This document shows, piece after piece, positions 31,481 to 41,441 of a DNA stretch of 64,000 bases; within the stretch, counting starts at the first letter, position 1, and every line of letters starts with the position of its first letter. The notes beneath the pieces are model-generated. The model worked only from the letters and a program-made list of their open reading frames with translations, made no database searches and was not told the DNA's origin. Position numbers and translations under genes: made by a program. This DNA is from Dipteris shenzhenensis (lineage: Eukaryota; Polypodiophyta; Polypodiopsida; Gleicheniales): assembly GCA_047967505.1 (NCBI GenBank), contig CM106538.1; one strand, 5' to 3'.

Positions 31481-32104
31481 ACAATGCATAAAAAATGGCA
31501 GTGGTGTCAAAATGATGTGCATAACATGCGATTTAAGTGTATGAAACCATGGCACAAACTCTCCCAAATCAAATGTCAAATGATTAAGATATGGGCACCT
31601 AAATTGGTGTGTTTCATGCATAAGGAAGCAAACTGATTGGGGCACTTCTTTGCCACTTTGACCAAAACGTCACCATGACTAATTAGCGGTTGTGGAGTTT
31701 GATATCTGGATTGATATATGGGTATGCTAGCCTAATCGACATTGAGTCTAGTCAGTGTATGCAAGAAAATGAAGCTAAAAATTTTAATTGCTAAAAATAA
31801 AGCATATCAAAAAAGGATGATGCAGCTGTGTCAATGTGCAACATGCATGTGCGGAGGTATCAACTGCAGGTGCAAATGTTGATTGTGTAGTATGTGCTAA
31901 GTTGGCACGTGCAATGTGGATGCTGAGGTTGCTTGCTTGATAAGTTGGCAGAATGATGCTGATTGGGTAGTGCAGCATGTGTCACGTGTGGCAAGAATGC
32001 CACGTGTCAATGCTAGGGAAGCCCTAAATGGGCTTATGGTTTAGTGCAATAATGATTGAGGTAATGATGAGGGAGTAGAGGTGGGTACAACAGGATGTTG
32101 AGGG

Positions 32105-32313
32105 TGTTGGGGTAAAGGCACATTGCCAACCCTTAGTTAAAGAATTAAAGATAGGACACCTATGACTGTCTTAAGACAGTCATAGGGTAAACCTAATCCT
32201 AATAAAACTTAAGTGAGTTTGTGGTGTGGCTCACTCATCACTTCACACCCGCACTACTGTGTCTCTCTTACTCTCACTCTCTTGCTCCCTTTCTTCTCTC
32301 TTCCCCCCTCTCA
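32105..32313 (+). repeat. 5' LTR of the copia element (209 bp)
   Basis: TG...CA ends. Contains a 28-bp perfect palindrome (32159-32186), an 'AATAAAA' stretch downstream of it, and a CT-rich 3' third. No canonical TATA box was identified. Confidence 0.97.
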
Positions 32314-32315
32314 AC

Positions 32316-32327
32316 TGGTATCAGAGC
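32316..32327 (+). other. Primer-binding site, initiator tRNA-Met
   Basis: TGGTATCAGAGC, two bases after the 5' LTR; the standard plant copia primer site. Confidence 0.97.
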
Positions 32328-33904
32328 CTCCCCTCCCAAGCTTCCTCTTCCTAGCCTACTACCCTCTCTGTACGGACGTACGGACAGCGCCGTACGACCG
32401 TACGTCGTCCGTACAGTCGTACGGACGGACTGCCACAGCAGCAGCGGCGGCGCAGTTAGCAGGGCGGCGACACAGGGCGTTGCATTTCGAAGGGCAGCTA
32501 CAGGGCGGTGCAGTTCAGGGCGCAGGCGGCGCATTTTGCAGCTAGGGCGGCGCTTTTGCGTAGGGCGGCGCATTTTGCAGAGAGCTGCAGCTCGTGGTAT
32601 CCAGCACTGCTAGGTCTTTGAGAAGAGCGTGGGCGTCGCCAGCCTGCTGCTGTACATCAGCTACACAGTAGCCAGGGCGGAGCTGCATCAGGCAGCTACA
32701 CAGCACAGCAGCCAGCGAATCTGCAGCGTCGCGCAGCCGTACGGACGACAGTCGTACGGACTGCCGTACAGCTGTACGGACGACGCCGCCACACCCACAG
32801 GAAGTTACACAGATTTTTTTTTTCGATCTGTGTGCAGCAGGGAGGTACATATTCTTGGGATCTGTGTCCAAAGATTTTTTTTTGGGGGGAAGTGTACCTG
32901 CTGCAAGGACAGAAGTACAGCAGGACAGCAGGAGCTTCTATGCTTTTTCTGAGTGAAATTCTCACTTTTTGGGTGATCTTATCATAGGGCTTTTGCCCGG
33001 AAGGTGATGCATTGTATGCCTTGAGGCAGTGTGGTGCTTGAGAGCACACTTTAGTCTTGATTTCCGCAGTGTTGAGGAGACATTTTCTTGCAGATCACAT
33101 TTCTTGTGCAACACTCAGAGAACCTCAGTTGAGCCACGCTTGGCCAGGGCGCATCGAGTTTACTCGGTCCCTAACTGTCCATCGTTGACAGTGCTCAAAA
33201 GGTTCCTCATTGAGTGTTTGTACGTTGGGATCTGTGTATGTCAGTTCTACACAGGGCAGTATATGCATTACACTGGTAAATGATTTTGTCAGAGAGATTT
33301 TCATATTGCATGCTACCTCAGTGTTGAGGTGTTCTCCACTTGGTTCAGGTGTCAGATCAAGGGGCTTTTGCCCAGACTTTGTTTGACAGCACTTGGGTTA
33401 CCGACAGAGATCTTCAGATGCATTTTCTCCCCTTGGTATAAGGGTGATTGCTTGGGATTTATCCCATTTACTGTTGCAGGTTTTGTGACAGGCTGAAGGG
33501 TCATTTACTGTTATTTTTTTGGGTGTTTGTCAAGTGATTTCTGCAATTTGAGTCAGTGACATACCTCATCTGAGGTGGGAGAAGTGATCAGTACAGTCAG
33601 TACAGCAGTGTTTACAGCAGTGTTGGTGGTTTTGTCAGATAAGTATGCACTGTTAAGCTCTTGTTGAGCAGCAGCAGCAGTCTGAAATTACTGTTTTTAT
33701 GGCTTTTTGAGCTCAGAACAGTTTGTCAGAAGGTACAGTATTTGCAGGGACATTTACTGTTTTGCTGCAGATTTTACTGACAGTAAAAACAGCACCTTTG
33801 AGAGTGCTTCTGGCTCTTGAATAGAGCAGGCTTTTTCTGAGAAATCAGAACTTTTTTATTCAGTCTTTTTACTTCCAGGGAGTCAGGTACTTTCCTCATC
33901 TGAT
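32328..33904 (+). other. Untranslated leader of the copia element
   Basis: 1.6 kb, long for a copia leader. The first part (32369-32783) is CpG-rich with two clusters of CGTACGG motifs and repeated 'gggcggcgcattttgcag'-type units. The remainder is T-rich. There is no long frame before the gag ATG at 33905. It may hold packaging or dimerisation signals. Confidence 0.7.
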
Positions 33905-36900
33905 ATGGCATCAGGAGGAGGTGATTCTTCAATTCTGAACATAAAGAAACTGGAAGGAGCACATAACTATGCATTATGGGCAGAACAGTGCTTGAATGTT
34001 CTTCTGTTAAAGAAGATTGCTAAGCCCATAAGGGTAAAGGGTGTCAAGCCATCTGATATGGCAGCTGATGATTGGGAAGAGCTTGATCTGTCTGCGAGGG
34101 CAGCTATCATGCTCACTATTTCAGACACTCTTGTGTTCAATGTACAGGTTGAAAAGACCTCTTATGGTCTATGGCAAAGACTAGAAGAACTGTATGCTCA
34201 AAAGAGCTCAGCCAGTAAGGTTTATTGGCTGAAGAAGCTGGTCGATCTTCGCATGAAGGAAGGTACAGCTATGACCTCACACTTGAGTGAGTTCAATGCT
34301 ATCTTTACACAGCTGATTGCACAGGGGTTGAACCTTGATGAGGAGTTCAAGGCTACTTTCTTGTTGTGTACTCTTCCTGAGAGTTGGGACACTTTCAAGA
34401 CCACCCTGTCAAACTCAAATGCCACTCTTATTTATGCTGATGTAGAGAGCTCTCTCCTTATGGAGGAGATGAGCAGGAAGAATAATGCGGGCAGCAAGTC
34501 TTCAAATGCTTTGCAGGTACAGGATAGAGGCAGGACTCAGCAGAAGGGGAGATCTGCTAGTAAGTCCAAATCCCGCAGTCAGTCCCGTGGCAAAAAGGAC
34601 ATTGAATGCTTTTATTGTGGCAAGAAGGGACATGTGAAGTCGAAGTGCTTCAAGTTCATACGGGATCAGAAAGCCAAGAAGGCTGAAACACAAGATGCAG
34701 GAAATGCAAGCAAAGGCAAAGGCAAGGCCAAGATAGTTGACTTGGATGCAGTGAATGTTGCAGCAGAGGACAGTGACAGTGACATACATGATGTTTTATG
34801 CTCTTCTGCTGTAATAGCACATGCTTTGGTTATTGATGGCCATGACATGCACACCTGGCTCTTGGATTCAGGTGCCTCTTTTCATGTTACACCTCATAGG
34901 GAGTGGTTTACTTCCTACACAGGTACTCATGGAGTTGTTCATCTTGGGAACAACTATGCATGTCAGATTGCAGGGATTGGCAGTATACAAATAGTACTTC
35001 CTGATGGACAGTCATTTATGCTTGATGGTGTTCGCCATGTGCCGCAAATCAAGAAAAATCTGATTAGCACTGGCTTATTGGATGACAGTGGTTACCACAC
35101 CACATTTGGAGATTCCAAATGGGTGATTACTGATGGCCATACTGTAGTGGCTGAGGGTTTTAAGAGTGATACCTTGTACCCTCTTTATGTTTCCAGTGTG
35201 GGTAATCATGTTGTTGCCATAACCGAGCTGCCAAAGGTTTCATTGTGGCATAGCCGGTTGGGACACATGTCTGTTAAGGGAATGCAAGAACTGTCACGTT
35301 TGGGTTATCTGCCGCCTCTCTCTTTTTCAGATTTGCCTACTTGTGATCATTGTATTTTTGGCAAGCATTCTGTGACTCCTCATAAGAGGAGAACTCCCCA
35401 GAATAGAGCACCACTTGATCTAGTGCACACTGATTTGTGTGAGATGCCACAGTTATCACTAGGGGGTGCCAAATATTTTATTACTTTCATTGATGATGCC
35501 ACACGTAAGGTGTGGGTCTATTTCTTGAAGCATAAGGGAGATGCCCTAGATGCTTTCAAGAGATTTGTCGCTCAGGTGGAGAATCGGACAGGTCGTAGGC
35601 TGAAATGCCTCAGATCCGATAATGGGGGTGAGTATGTGTCACATGCTTTTGTGCAGTTTTGCCAAGCTAAGGGCATCAAACAGGAACTCACAGCCCCTCA
35701 TAATGCATCTCAAAATGGTGCAAGTGAGCGGATGAATCGAACTGTTCAGGAGAAGGTTCGATGTATGTTGTCTTATGCTGCATTACCCCATGGCTTTTGG
35801 GCAGAAGCCGTGCAAACAGCAATTCACATTATTAACAAGTCACCAAATAAGGCTTTGGAGTTGAAAGTGCCAGAGGAGGTGTGGACTGGCAAGCCACCCT
35901 CATACAAGCACTTACGGGTATTTGGCTGCGAGTGCTTTGCTCATGTACGCAAAGATCTCCGCACCAAACTGGATCCAAAGTCTATCAGATGCATCTTTAT
36001 GGGATACGGTGACGAAGGTGAAATGGGGTACAGGTTATGGGATCCCGTTAAACGGAAGATTATACGCAGCAATGATGTCATCTTTAAAGAAGATAGTGTA
36101 CACAAGGAACCCGTGCAACCTGTGGAATACAGGAGGGTTATTTATGATGATGTTGGACAGCCAAGAATGCCCATTTATATGCAGCAGCAGCCTGCTGCAG
36201 ATCACCCTGTTCAAGAGGGTATACAGGCTGGAAATCAGCCAGATGATTTTGCCAATGATGTACCACTGGATATGCCAGCAGATGAAGCTGTAGCACAGCC
36301 AGATAGGGTGGTACAGCCACCTGTCATTCATGAAGAACAGGCTGGACAGCAGTCTAATCCGGAACATTTTGTTAGGAGGAGCTCCCGTGCACAACGGCCT
36401 CCTGTCAGGTTTGTTCCAGGAGCCAATAATGTGGCTGATTTTATCATGTTGACAGATTGTGGTGAGCCTTCCAGCTTCAAGGAAGCTATGGGAAGAGCAG
36501 AGAAAAAGAAGTGGGAGAAAGCCATGCAATCAGAAATGGACTCCCTACTTCAGAATGATACATGGGACTTGGTGCAGTTACCTGCAGGCAGAAAGGTTTT
36601 GCCATGCAAGTGGGTTTACAAAGTCAAAGTGGATTCAAATGCTTTACCTCGGTATAAGGCCAGATTGGTTGCCAAGGGATTTAAGCAGGAGAAGGGCATT
36701 GATTTTGATGAGATTTTTTCCCCTGTAGTCAAGATGACTACTTTGCGAGCAGTGTTGGCTCTTGTTGCTCATGCTGACATGGATTTATGTCAGATGGATG
36801 TGAAGACAGCTTTTCTTCACGGAGATCTCCATGATGAGATCTATATGAGTCAGCCAGAGGGATATGCTGTTAAAGGGAAAGAGCAGCTTGTGTGTAAACT

Positions 36901-38014
36901 CAAAAGGAGCTTGTATGGACTCAAGCAGGCGCCAAGAGAATGGTACAAGAAGTTTGATGCATTCATGCAGTCCCAAGGGTATCATAGGTGTGAGACCGAT
37001 CATTGCTTGTACACCAAACGGGCAAAGGATGGCAGTTTGATGCTACTCATTCTATATGTGGATGACATGCTTATTGCCAGTAAATCTCAGCATGAGATTA
37101 CTGCCTTGAAGAAACAACTGCATAAGTCTTTTGACATGAAAGACTTGGGTGATGCAAATCATATTCTTGGGATGCGTATTACTCGTGACAGGTCCAAGGG
37201 ATTTTTGTTTCTGTCACAAAAAGAGTATATTGACAAAGTACTGCAGAGGTTTAAAATGGAGGGGGGGAAGTCCATTAGTACCCCGTTGCCTCCACATTTA
37301 AAACTCAGCAGTAAGGACAGCCCCAGATCAGATGATGATAAGGCTGAAATGGCCAAGGTTCCGTATGCATCTGCAGTTGGATCTTTGATGTATGCCATGG
37401 TTGCCACTCGTCCGGATATTGCTTTTGCGGTGGGAGTCATCAGCAGGTATATGGCAAATCCAGGCAAGCGGCATTGGGAAGCAGTGAAAGGTGTCTTGAG
37501 GTATCTCAAAGGTACCAAAGACTTGTGCATATGCTATGGTAGGAGGGATGCATTGGTGCATGGTTTTACAGATTCAGACTATGCAGGGAATGCAGATAAC
37601 CGGAAATCTACTACCGGTTATATTTTCACATTTGCAGGAGGTGCTATCTCATGGGTGTCTCGGTTGCAGAAATGCGTTGCACTGTCAACCACAGAAGCTG
37701 AATATGTTGCAGCCACTGAGGCTTGCAAGGAAGCAATATGGCTTACTCGGCTGGTGGGAGATTTGGGCATTACAGGAGATATGCCAGTTTTGCATTGTGA
37801 TAGTCAGAGTGCTATCATGTTGGCAAAGAATCCGGTCTTTCATCAGAAGACCAAGCACATAGAAGTGAAATATCATTTCATCAGGGAGGTACTGGAAGAC
37901 AAGCGTCTTGAGCTTGTGAAAGTACATACTGATGATAATCCTGCAGATTTGCTCACTAAGAGCTTGCCTACAGAGCGGTTTGCACATTGCCGCCACATCA
38001 TGGGATTAGGATGA
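33905..38014 (+). CDS. Copia Gag-Pol polyprotein (1369 residues, intact)
   Basis: One open frame encodes all proteins needed for transposition. Gag (UBN2-like, 'HNYALWAEQCLNVLL', residues 1-200) is followed by a CCHC knuckle 'CFYCGKKGHVKSKC' (about 235). The protease has 'LLDSGASFH' (Asp321). The pre-integrase zinc region is 'WHSRLGHMS' with 'CDHCIFGKH'. Integrase has Asp510, Asp572 ('RSDNGGEY') and Glu608 ('GASERMNR'), the last two separated by 35 residues as in active enzymes. RT has 'DVKTAFLHGDL', 'SLYGLKQAPREWYKKF' and 'LYVDDMLIAS' (about 1053). RNase H has 'FTDSDYAG' (Asp1223), 'STTEAEY' (Glu1264) and 'HCDSQSA' (Asp1299). No stop, frameshift or missing catalytic residue is seen. Gag and Pol share one frame, so Gag must be made in excess by other means. 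Likely competent; expression untested. Confidence 0.97.
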   Translation: MASGGGDSSILNIKKLEGAHNYALWAEQCLNVLLLKKIAKPIRVKGVKPSDMAADDWEELDLSARAAIMLTISDTLVFNVQVEKTSYGLWQRLEELYAQKSSASKVYWLKKLVDLRMKEGTAMTSHLSEFNAIFTQLIAQGLNLDEEFKATFLLCTLPESWDTFKTTLSNSNATLIYADVESSLLMEEMSRKNNAGSKSSNALQVQDRGRTQQKGRSASKSKSRSQSRGKKDIECFYCGKKGHVKSKCFKFIRDQKAKKAETQDAGNASKGKGKAKIVDLDAVNVAAEDSDSDIHDVLCSSAVIAHALVIDGHDMHTWLLDSGASFHVTPHREWFTSYTGTHGVVHLGNNYACQIAGIGSIQIVLPDGQSFMLDGVRHVPQIKKNLISTGLLDDSGYHTTFGDSKWVITDGHTVVAEGFKSDTLYPLYVSSVGNHVVAITELPKVSLWHSRLGHMSVKGMQELSRLGYLPPLSFSDLPTCDHCIFGKHSVTPHKRRTPQNRAPLDLVHTDLCEMPQLSLGGAKYFITFIDDATRKVWVYFLKHKGDALDAFKRFVAQVENRTGRRLKCLRSDNGGEYVSHAFVQFCQAKGIKQELTAPHNASQNGASERMNRTVQEKVRCMLSYAALPHGFWAEAVQTAIHIINKSPNKALELKVPEEVWTGKPPSYKHLRVFGCECFAHVRKDLRTKLDPKSIRCIFMGYGDEGEMGYRLWDPVKRKIIRSNDVIFKEDSVHKEPVQPVEYRRVIYDDVGQPRMPIYMQQQPAADHPVQEGIQAGNQPDDFANDVPLDMPADEAVAQPDRVVQPPVIHEEQAGQQSNPEHFVRRSSRAQRPPVRFVPGANNVADFIMLTDCGEPSSFKEAMGRAEKKKWEKAMQSEMDSLLQNDTWDLVQLPAGRKVLPCKWVYKVKVDSNALPRYKARLVAKGFKQEKGIDFDEIFSPVVKMTTLRAVLALVAHADMDLCQMDVKTAFLHGDLHDEIYMSQPEGYAVKGKEQLVCKLKRSLYGLKQAPREWYKKFDAFMQSQGYHRCETDHCLYTKRAKDGSLMLLILYVDDMLIASKSQHEITALKKQLHKSFDMKDLGDANHILGMRITRDRSKGFLFLSQKEYIDKVLQRFKMEGGKSISTPLPPHLKLSSKDSPRSDDDKAEMAKVPYASAVGSLMYAMVATRPDIAFAVGVISRYMANPGKRHWEAVKGVLRYLKGTKDLCICYGRRDALVHGFTDSDYAGNADNRKSTTGYIFTFAGGAISWVSRLQKCVALSTTEAEYVAATEACKEAIWLTRLVGDLGITGDMPVLHCDSQSAIMLAKNPVFHQKTKHIEVKYHFIREVLEDKRLELVKVHTDDNPADLLTKSLPTERFAHCRHIMGLG

Positions 38015-38102
38015 GACCATTCTTACTTTATGGTCTTGTATACAGTAACTGTATATTGCTGTAATTTTTATTCTTTTCTCCCCTTTAGGCACATTGGCCT
38101 TT

Positions 38103-38113
38103 AGGTGGGAGGT
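38103..38113 (+). other. Polypurine tract
   Basis: 'aggtgggaggt' immediately before the 3' LTR; primes plus-strand synthesis. Confidence 0.85.
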
Positions 38114-38322
38114 TGTTGGGGTAAAGGCACATTGCCAACCCTTAGTTAAAGAATTAAAGATAGGACACCTATGACTGTCTTAAGACAGTCATAGGGTAAA
38201 CCTAATCCTAATAAAACTTAAGTGAGTTTGTGGTGTGGCTCACTCATCACTTCACACCCGCACTACTGTGTCTCTCTTACTCTCACTCTCTTGCTCCCTT
38301 TCTTCTCTCTTCCCCCCTCTCA
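38114..38322 (+). repeat. 3' LTR of the copia element (209 bp)
   Basis: No difference from the 5' LTR seen by eye over 209 bp; palindrome at 38168-38195; followed by GAGGG. Confidence 0.97.
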
Positions 38323-38956
38323 GAGGGCTCAAAGAGAAGCCTTAGAACCAATGAAAATAGTTTTTCAAGAATATGGCCTTGGAATGGGACTAATGAGTGG
38401 TGTGATGAGTGATGGGATTGAAGGTAGTGGCGACGCGGATGGGGAAACAAATTTGTGGAAAGTGTGGTGGGCCAGCAGCATCAGGAAGGCACTATAGGAG
38501 CATGTGGTCTGGGTACTAGACAATGGGAAGACGGCTATAGTCGTTGGATTTTGCAAGGCAGAGGCACCAATTATAAACGTGTAGAGGGAGGTGAAGAATG
38601 AGGGCTTGTTAGCAGGAACAATTGTCAAGGAGGTATAGAGTGACTGAAGGATAGGCTGGCGACAGGGAACCGTTGTGGAACACGTGGAAACTGCAGTTGT
38701 GGCAGTTGAGGCAAAGCTGCAATGGGTTGTTGTAGACTAAGGGTCGGCAGGTGCAGCTTCGGAGGGGATGTCTCTGGGGGTGTTTGTCGCGGGCAGAATT
38801 GGTGGCATGCTAGGGTTGCTGAGGCTGATGGAGGTGCCGGCACGTGTAGGAGTGCAGTGTGGCTGTTGGAGCACTGTATAGGCAGAATGACGCAAAGCTA
38901 TAAAGCCAGCAAGGCATGCAGGGAGTTGCCAGCAGGAATGGGTCGATGGTTGAACT
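38323..38956. other. Intron DNA between two elements
   Basis: No domain recognised. It was continuous with 32104 on the left and 41442 on the right before the two insertions. Given the minus-strand primer site at 41922-41934, it may be the interior of a still older LTR element. Confidence 0.35.
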
Positions 38957-39437
38957 TGTGAAAGTAGCGTATGCAAAAGCATGCAAAAAGGAGAGACGGA
39001 GACAGAAAGTGACACAAGGGTGAGCCAATAGCAATTGTATAATATCCAGAGAACAACCTCAACCTTAGGGTTACAACTATAGAAGAATGCTCCAAGAGGC
39101 CTAGTGTGAAACGAGATAGAGAAAGGGGGGGAGCCTTTTATAGGCCCCTACCCTGCCTAGTCAGCCAGTAGAAAGATGGCTGGCCGACTTGTGGGTCAGC
39201 CTGAGCGGACCTGTAGGCCGGGCTAACTCGACCCAGATAGGATCGGGCTAGGCTTAACCCGACCTAGTTGGGTGTCCTAACCGCGCCCCAACCCATCCCT
39301 AACCCCATATGGGCTTGTTCAGCCTTTGCCAGCCAGCTTTTGATAGGCCTACAACTAGCCGCTATTGCCCTATCCTACTCCTCTCTCTCCAGGCTAGCAC
39401 ACCCACTCTCTCACCATGAGATGCCAAAACTTTAACA
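38957..39437 (-). repeat. 3' LTR with extra about 160-bp segment
   Basis: A minus-strand TATA box ('cctataaaagg') lies at 39144-39134. Compared with the 5' LTR, extra sequence rich in 'aacccgacc'-type motifs lies at about 39170-39300. Confidence 0.8.
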
Positions 39438-40019
39438 CCCTCTCTACAGGTCATGATGAGCACAATGATCTGAAGAAACAAGCCGATGAAGAAGCAACCA
39501 TATACCCTCCAGCAGCGCGTTACTGAATTCACCTTGGTGAAAGAACCTGTTAGCCTGGATCCTCAAAGAAGGATGCCACCTTGAACAACAAATCTGTTTT
39601 TCTCGGCTTTGAGTTCCCATGCTAGTCTGCAGTGAGTTCCGTGTGTGGAATGATGAGCTATGGAACAAACCACACCCAATATCCCTTGGTGAACACATCA
39701 TGTCCAAGAACCTCGAACACATCACTTTGGTCCACACCGTGTCCATAGTCTTTGCGACATCAAGAAACGAACCTCGAACACATTTGGTCCATAGCTCCAC
39801 AGCCTTCCTTTACCTGCGAGACTTTCAACTGATAGGGGCCGTGATCAGCCCACGCTCCCGCCCACATGCCTTCTCTGTGACCTGTGAGAGGGATCTTTCT
39901 TTTGTCAGAAGGCACATACTATCTGGTGTTCCTTGGCAACTGCTGCTGCCTTGGAACCACGTGAGTGGGAATCTGAGTCCGAGTCTGAGTCCAGGTCCTT
40001 AGCTTTTCCTTTTTACCGA

Positions 40020-40651
40020 TAATCTCTGGCCAGATGCCCTTTCTTCCCGCAGTTGTAGCACTTTCATCACTTTTTCTTGTGGATTGCTGATAGTGCTTCA
40101 ACACCACCGGGAGTGACTCGAATTTTTCCCTGAGACAAGAGAGAGAACTCCTCTTCAATGAGAAGGGAGCATAGATCATCAAAGTTCAGTTGACTCATCG
40201 TGGCCTGGCACCTCAATGCGCAGGAGACCATGTCGTACTCCAGTGGCAGCTTGGTAAGGATGAGGGCCGCTAACTGGAGAGATGTGAGGGCAGCACTCAT
40301 AGCCTGAAGCTGGTCGTGGATGACCTTAGCCTTCATTAAGAATGGCTGTATGGTACTCCCTGTGGGGAACTCAAGATTGTATAGATGTCCCTGCAAAGTG
40401 ACAGCTTGCATCGCTGAATCACTCGCATAAAGATCTTCCAGTTTCGACCATACCTCAAATGCACTGGTCAGTGTTTGGATAGCCGGAGGAACCTCCTCAG
40501 TCATCATCCGGACCAATACTGAATATGCCTTTGAGTCCCGGTCCTCCAAATCCTGAAGCACTTCTAGGAAGGCGTCCTCTTGGGCAGCATCCCAATGAAT
40601 ACAGCTCTTTGGACATTTGTGCTGTCTTTCGTAGCCGTGAACTATCTCCAA
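40020..40651 (-). pseudogene. Copia-type gag of the non-autonomous element, altered zinc knuckle
   Basis: A minus-strand frame of 195 codons with UBN2/gag character: 'LQDLEDRDSKAYSVLV', 'AFEVWSKLEDLYASDS', 'LQGHLYNLEFPTGSTIQPF' and 'LPLEYDMVSCALR'. A second frame continues into 'CYNCGKKGHLARDYR' (about 40073-40029), a zinc knuckle in which the fourth ligand Cys reads Tyr (a G-to-A change). The start shown (40651) is the first ATG of the frame; the coding similarity may begin further upstream. Likely non-functional unless the frameshift is recent. Confidence 0.75.
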
Positions 40652-41103
40652 TAAGCCCTTCTATTTGAACCAGACCTTTAGGTTGAGCTTCCAATGGGCA
40701 TAGTTCGTGCTGTCAAGCTTTCCTCCTTGCTCGTACAAGGGGGTCCTATGGAACTAGACCGGACTCCACACCTCTGCTGATCCTGGCAGAGAACAGGTCT
40801 ACTGGATGGAGAACAAGAAAGGGAAGGCGGGATAGAGAGGGAGAGCTACCCTGATGACTTCTCCAACAAGTGGTCGTGAAAGTCTACGTTGCTGCCGTCT
40901 TCTCCACAGCCAGGCTACTACAATCCTTGATCAGCTCGCCAGAGTGCCTCAGAATGTACCAGGCTTCCTGTAGCGCTGCTGCAGATTGCCCTGTAGAAGC
41001 TCAGCAATTGCCAATCAGCACCTTCAAAGTACTCCCAGATCTACATAGCAAAGCCCACACTGCATCAGCTCCTCGTGCTCCCTCGGTCCCTGAACAACCA
41101 AAA

Positions 41104-41115
41104 CATGTGATACCA
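41104..41115 (-). other. Primer-binding site (tRNA-Met type)
   Basis: The minus strand reads TGGTATCACATG, matching TGGTATCA of the initiator tRNA site. Confidence 0.65.
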
Positions 41116-41436
41116 TGTGAAAGTAGTGTGTGTGGAAGCATGCAAAAGAGAAAGTGACACGAGTGAGGCAATGGCAATATCCAGGGAACAACCTCAACCT
41201 GAGGGGTACAACTGTAGAAGAATGCTCCAAGGGGCCCAATGTGAGACGAGAGAAAGAGGTGGAGCCTTTTATAGGCGTTGGCCCCATCCCAGCCCTAACC
41301 ATGGGCCTGTTCAGCCTCTGCCAGCCAGATTTTAGGCCTACAACCAGCCGGTATTACCCTATCCTACTCCTTTCTCCCCAGGCAGGCACACCCACAACAA
41401 AGCCCTCTCTCACTATGAGATGCCAAAACTTTAACA
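41116..41436 (-). repeat. 5' LTR (321 bp)
   Basis: Minus-strand TATA box 'cctataaaagg' at 41274-41264; ends as in the other copy; followed by GAACT. Confidence 0.8.
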
Positions 41437-41441
41437 GAACT

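Larger units (their letters stand above)
32105..38322 (+). mobile_element. Complete Ty1/copia LTR retrotransposon, apparently intact
   Basis: Two 209-bp LTRs (32105-32313 and 38114-38322), identical by eye, begin TGTTGG and end CTCTCA. They are flanked by the 5-bp target duplication GAGGG (32100-32104 and 38323-38327). A tRNA-Met primer-binding site, a 1.6-kb leader, one uninterrupted Gag-Pol frame and a purine tract before the 3' LTR are all present. LTR identity implies insertion recently relative to the other elements here. It lies in sense orientation in intron 4 of the host gene, so its LTR signals are read with the gene. Domain order (integrase before RT) makes it copia. The sequence style resembles the Tork/Tnt1 group, but I cannot place it firmly. 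Confidence 0.95.
38957..41436 (-). mobile_element. Gag-only copia-like retrotransposon, complete with target duplication
   Basis: Minus-strand element of about 2.5 kb. The 3' LTR is 38957-39437 (481 bp) and the 5' LTR 41116-41436 (321 bp). Both begin 'tgtgaaagtag' and end 'ccaaaactttaaca' (plus strand). The 5-bp duplication GAACT flanks it (38952-38956 and 41437-41441). The minus strand reads TGGTATCACATG (41115-41104) after the 5' LTR as primer site, and a purine tract 'cctgtagagaggg' before the 3' LTR. The interior has gag and a zinc knuckle but no pol, so movement would require another element's enzymes. The LTRs differ by an indel of about 160 bp. Confidence 0.85.
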
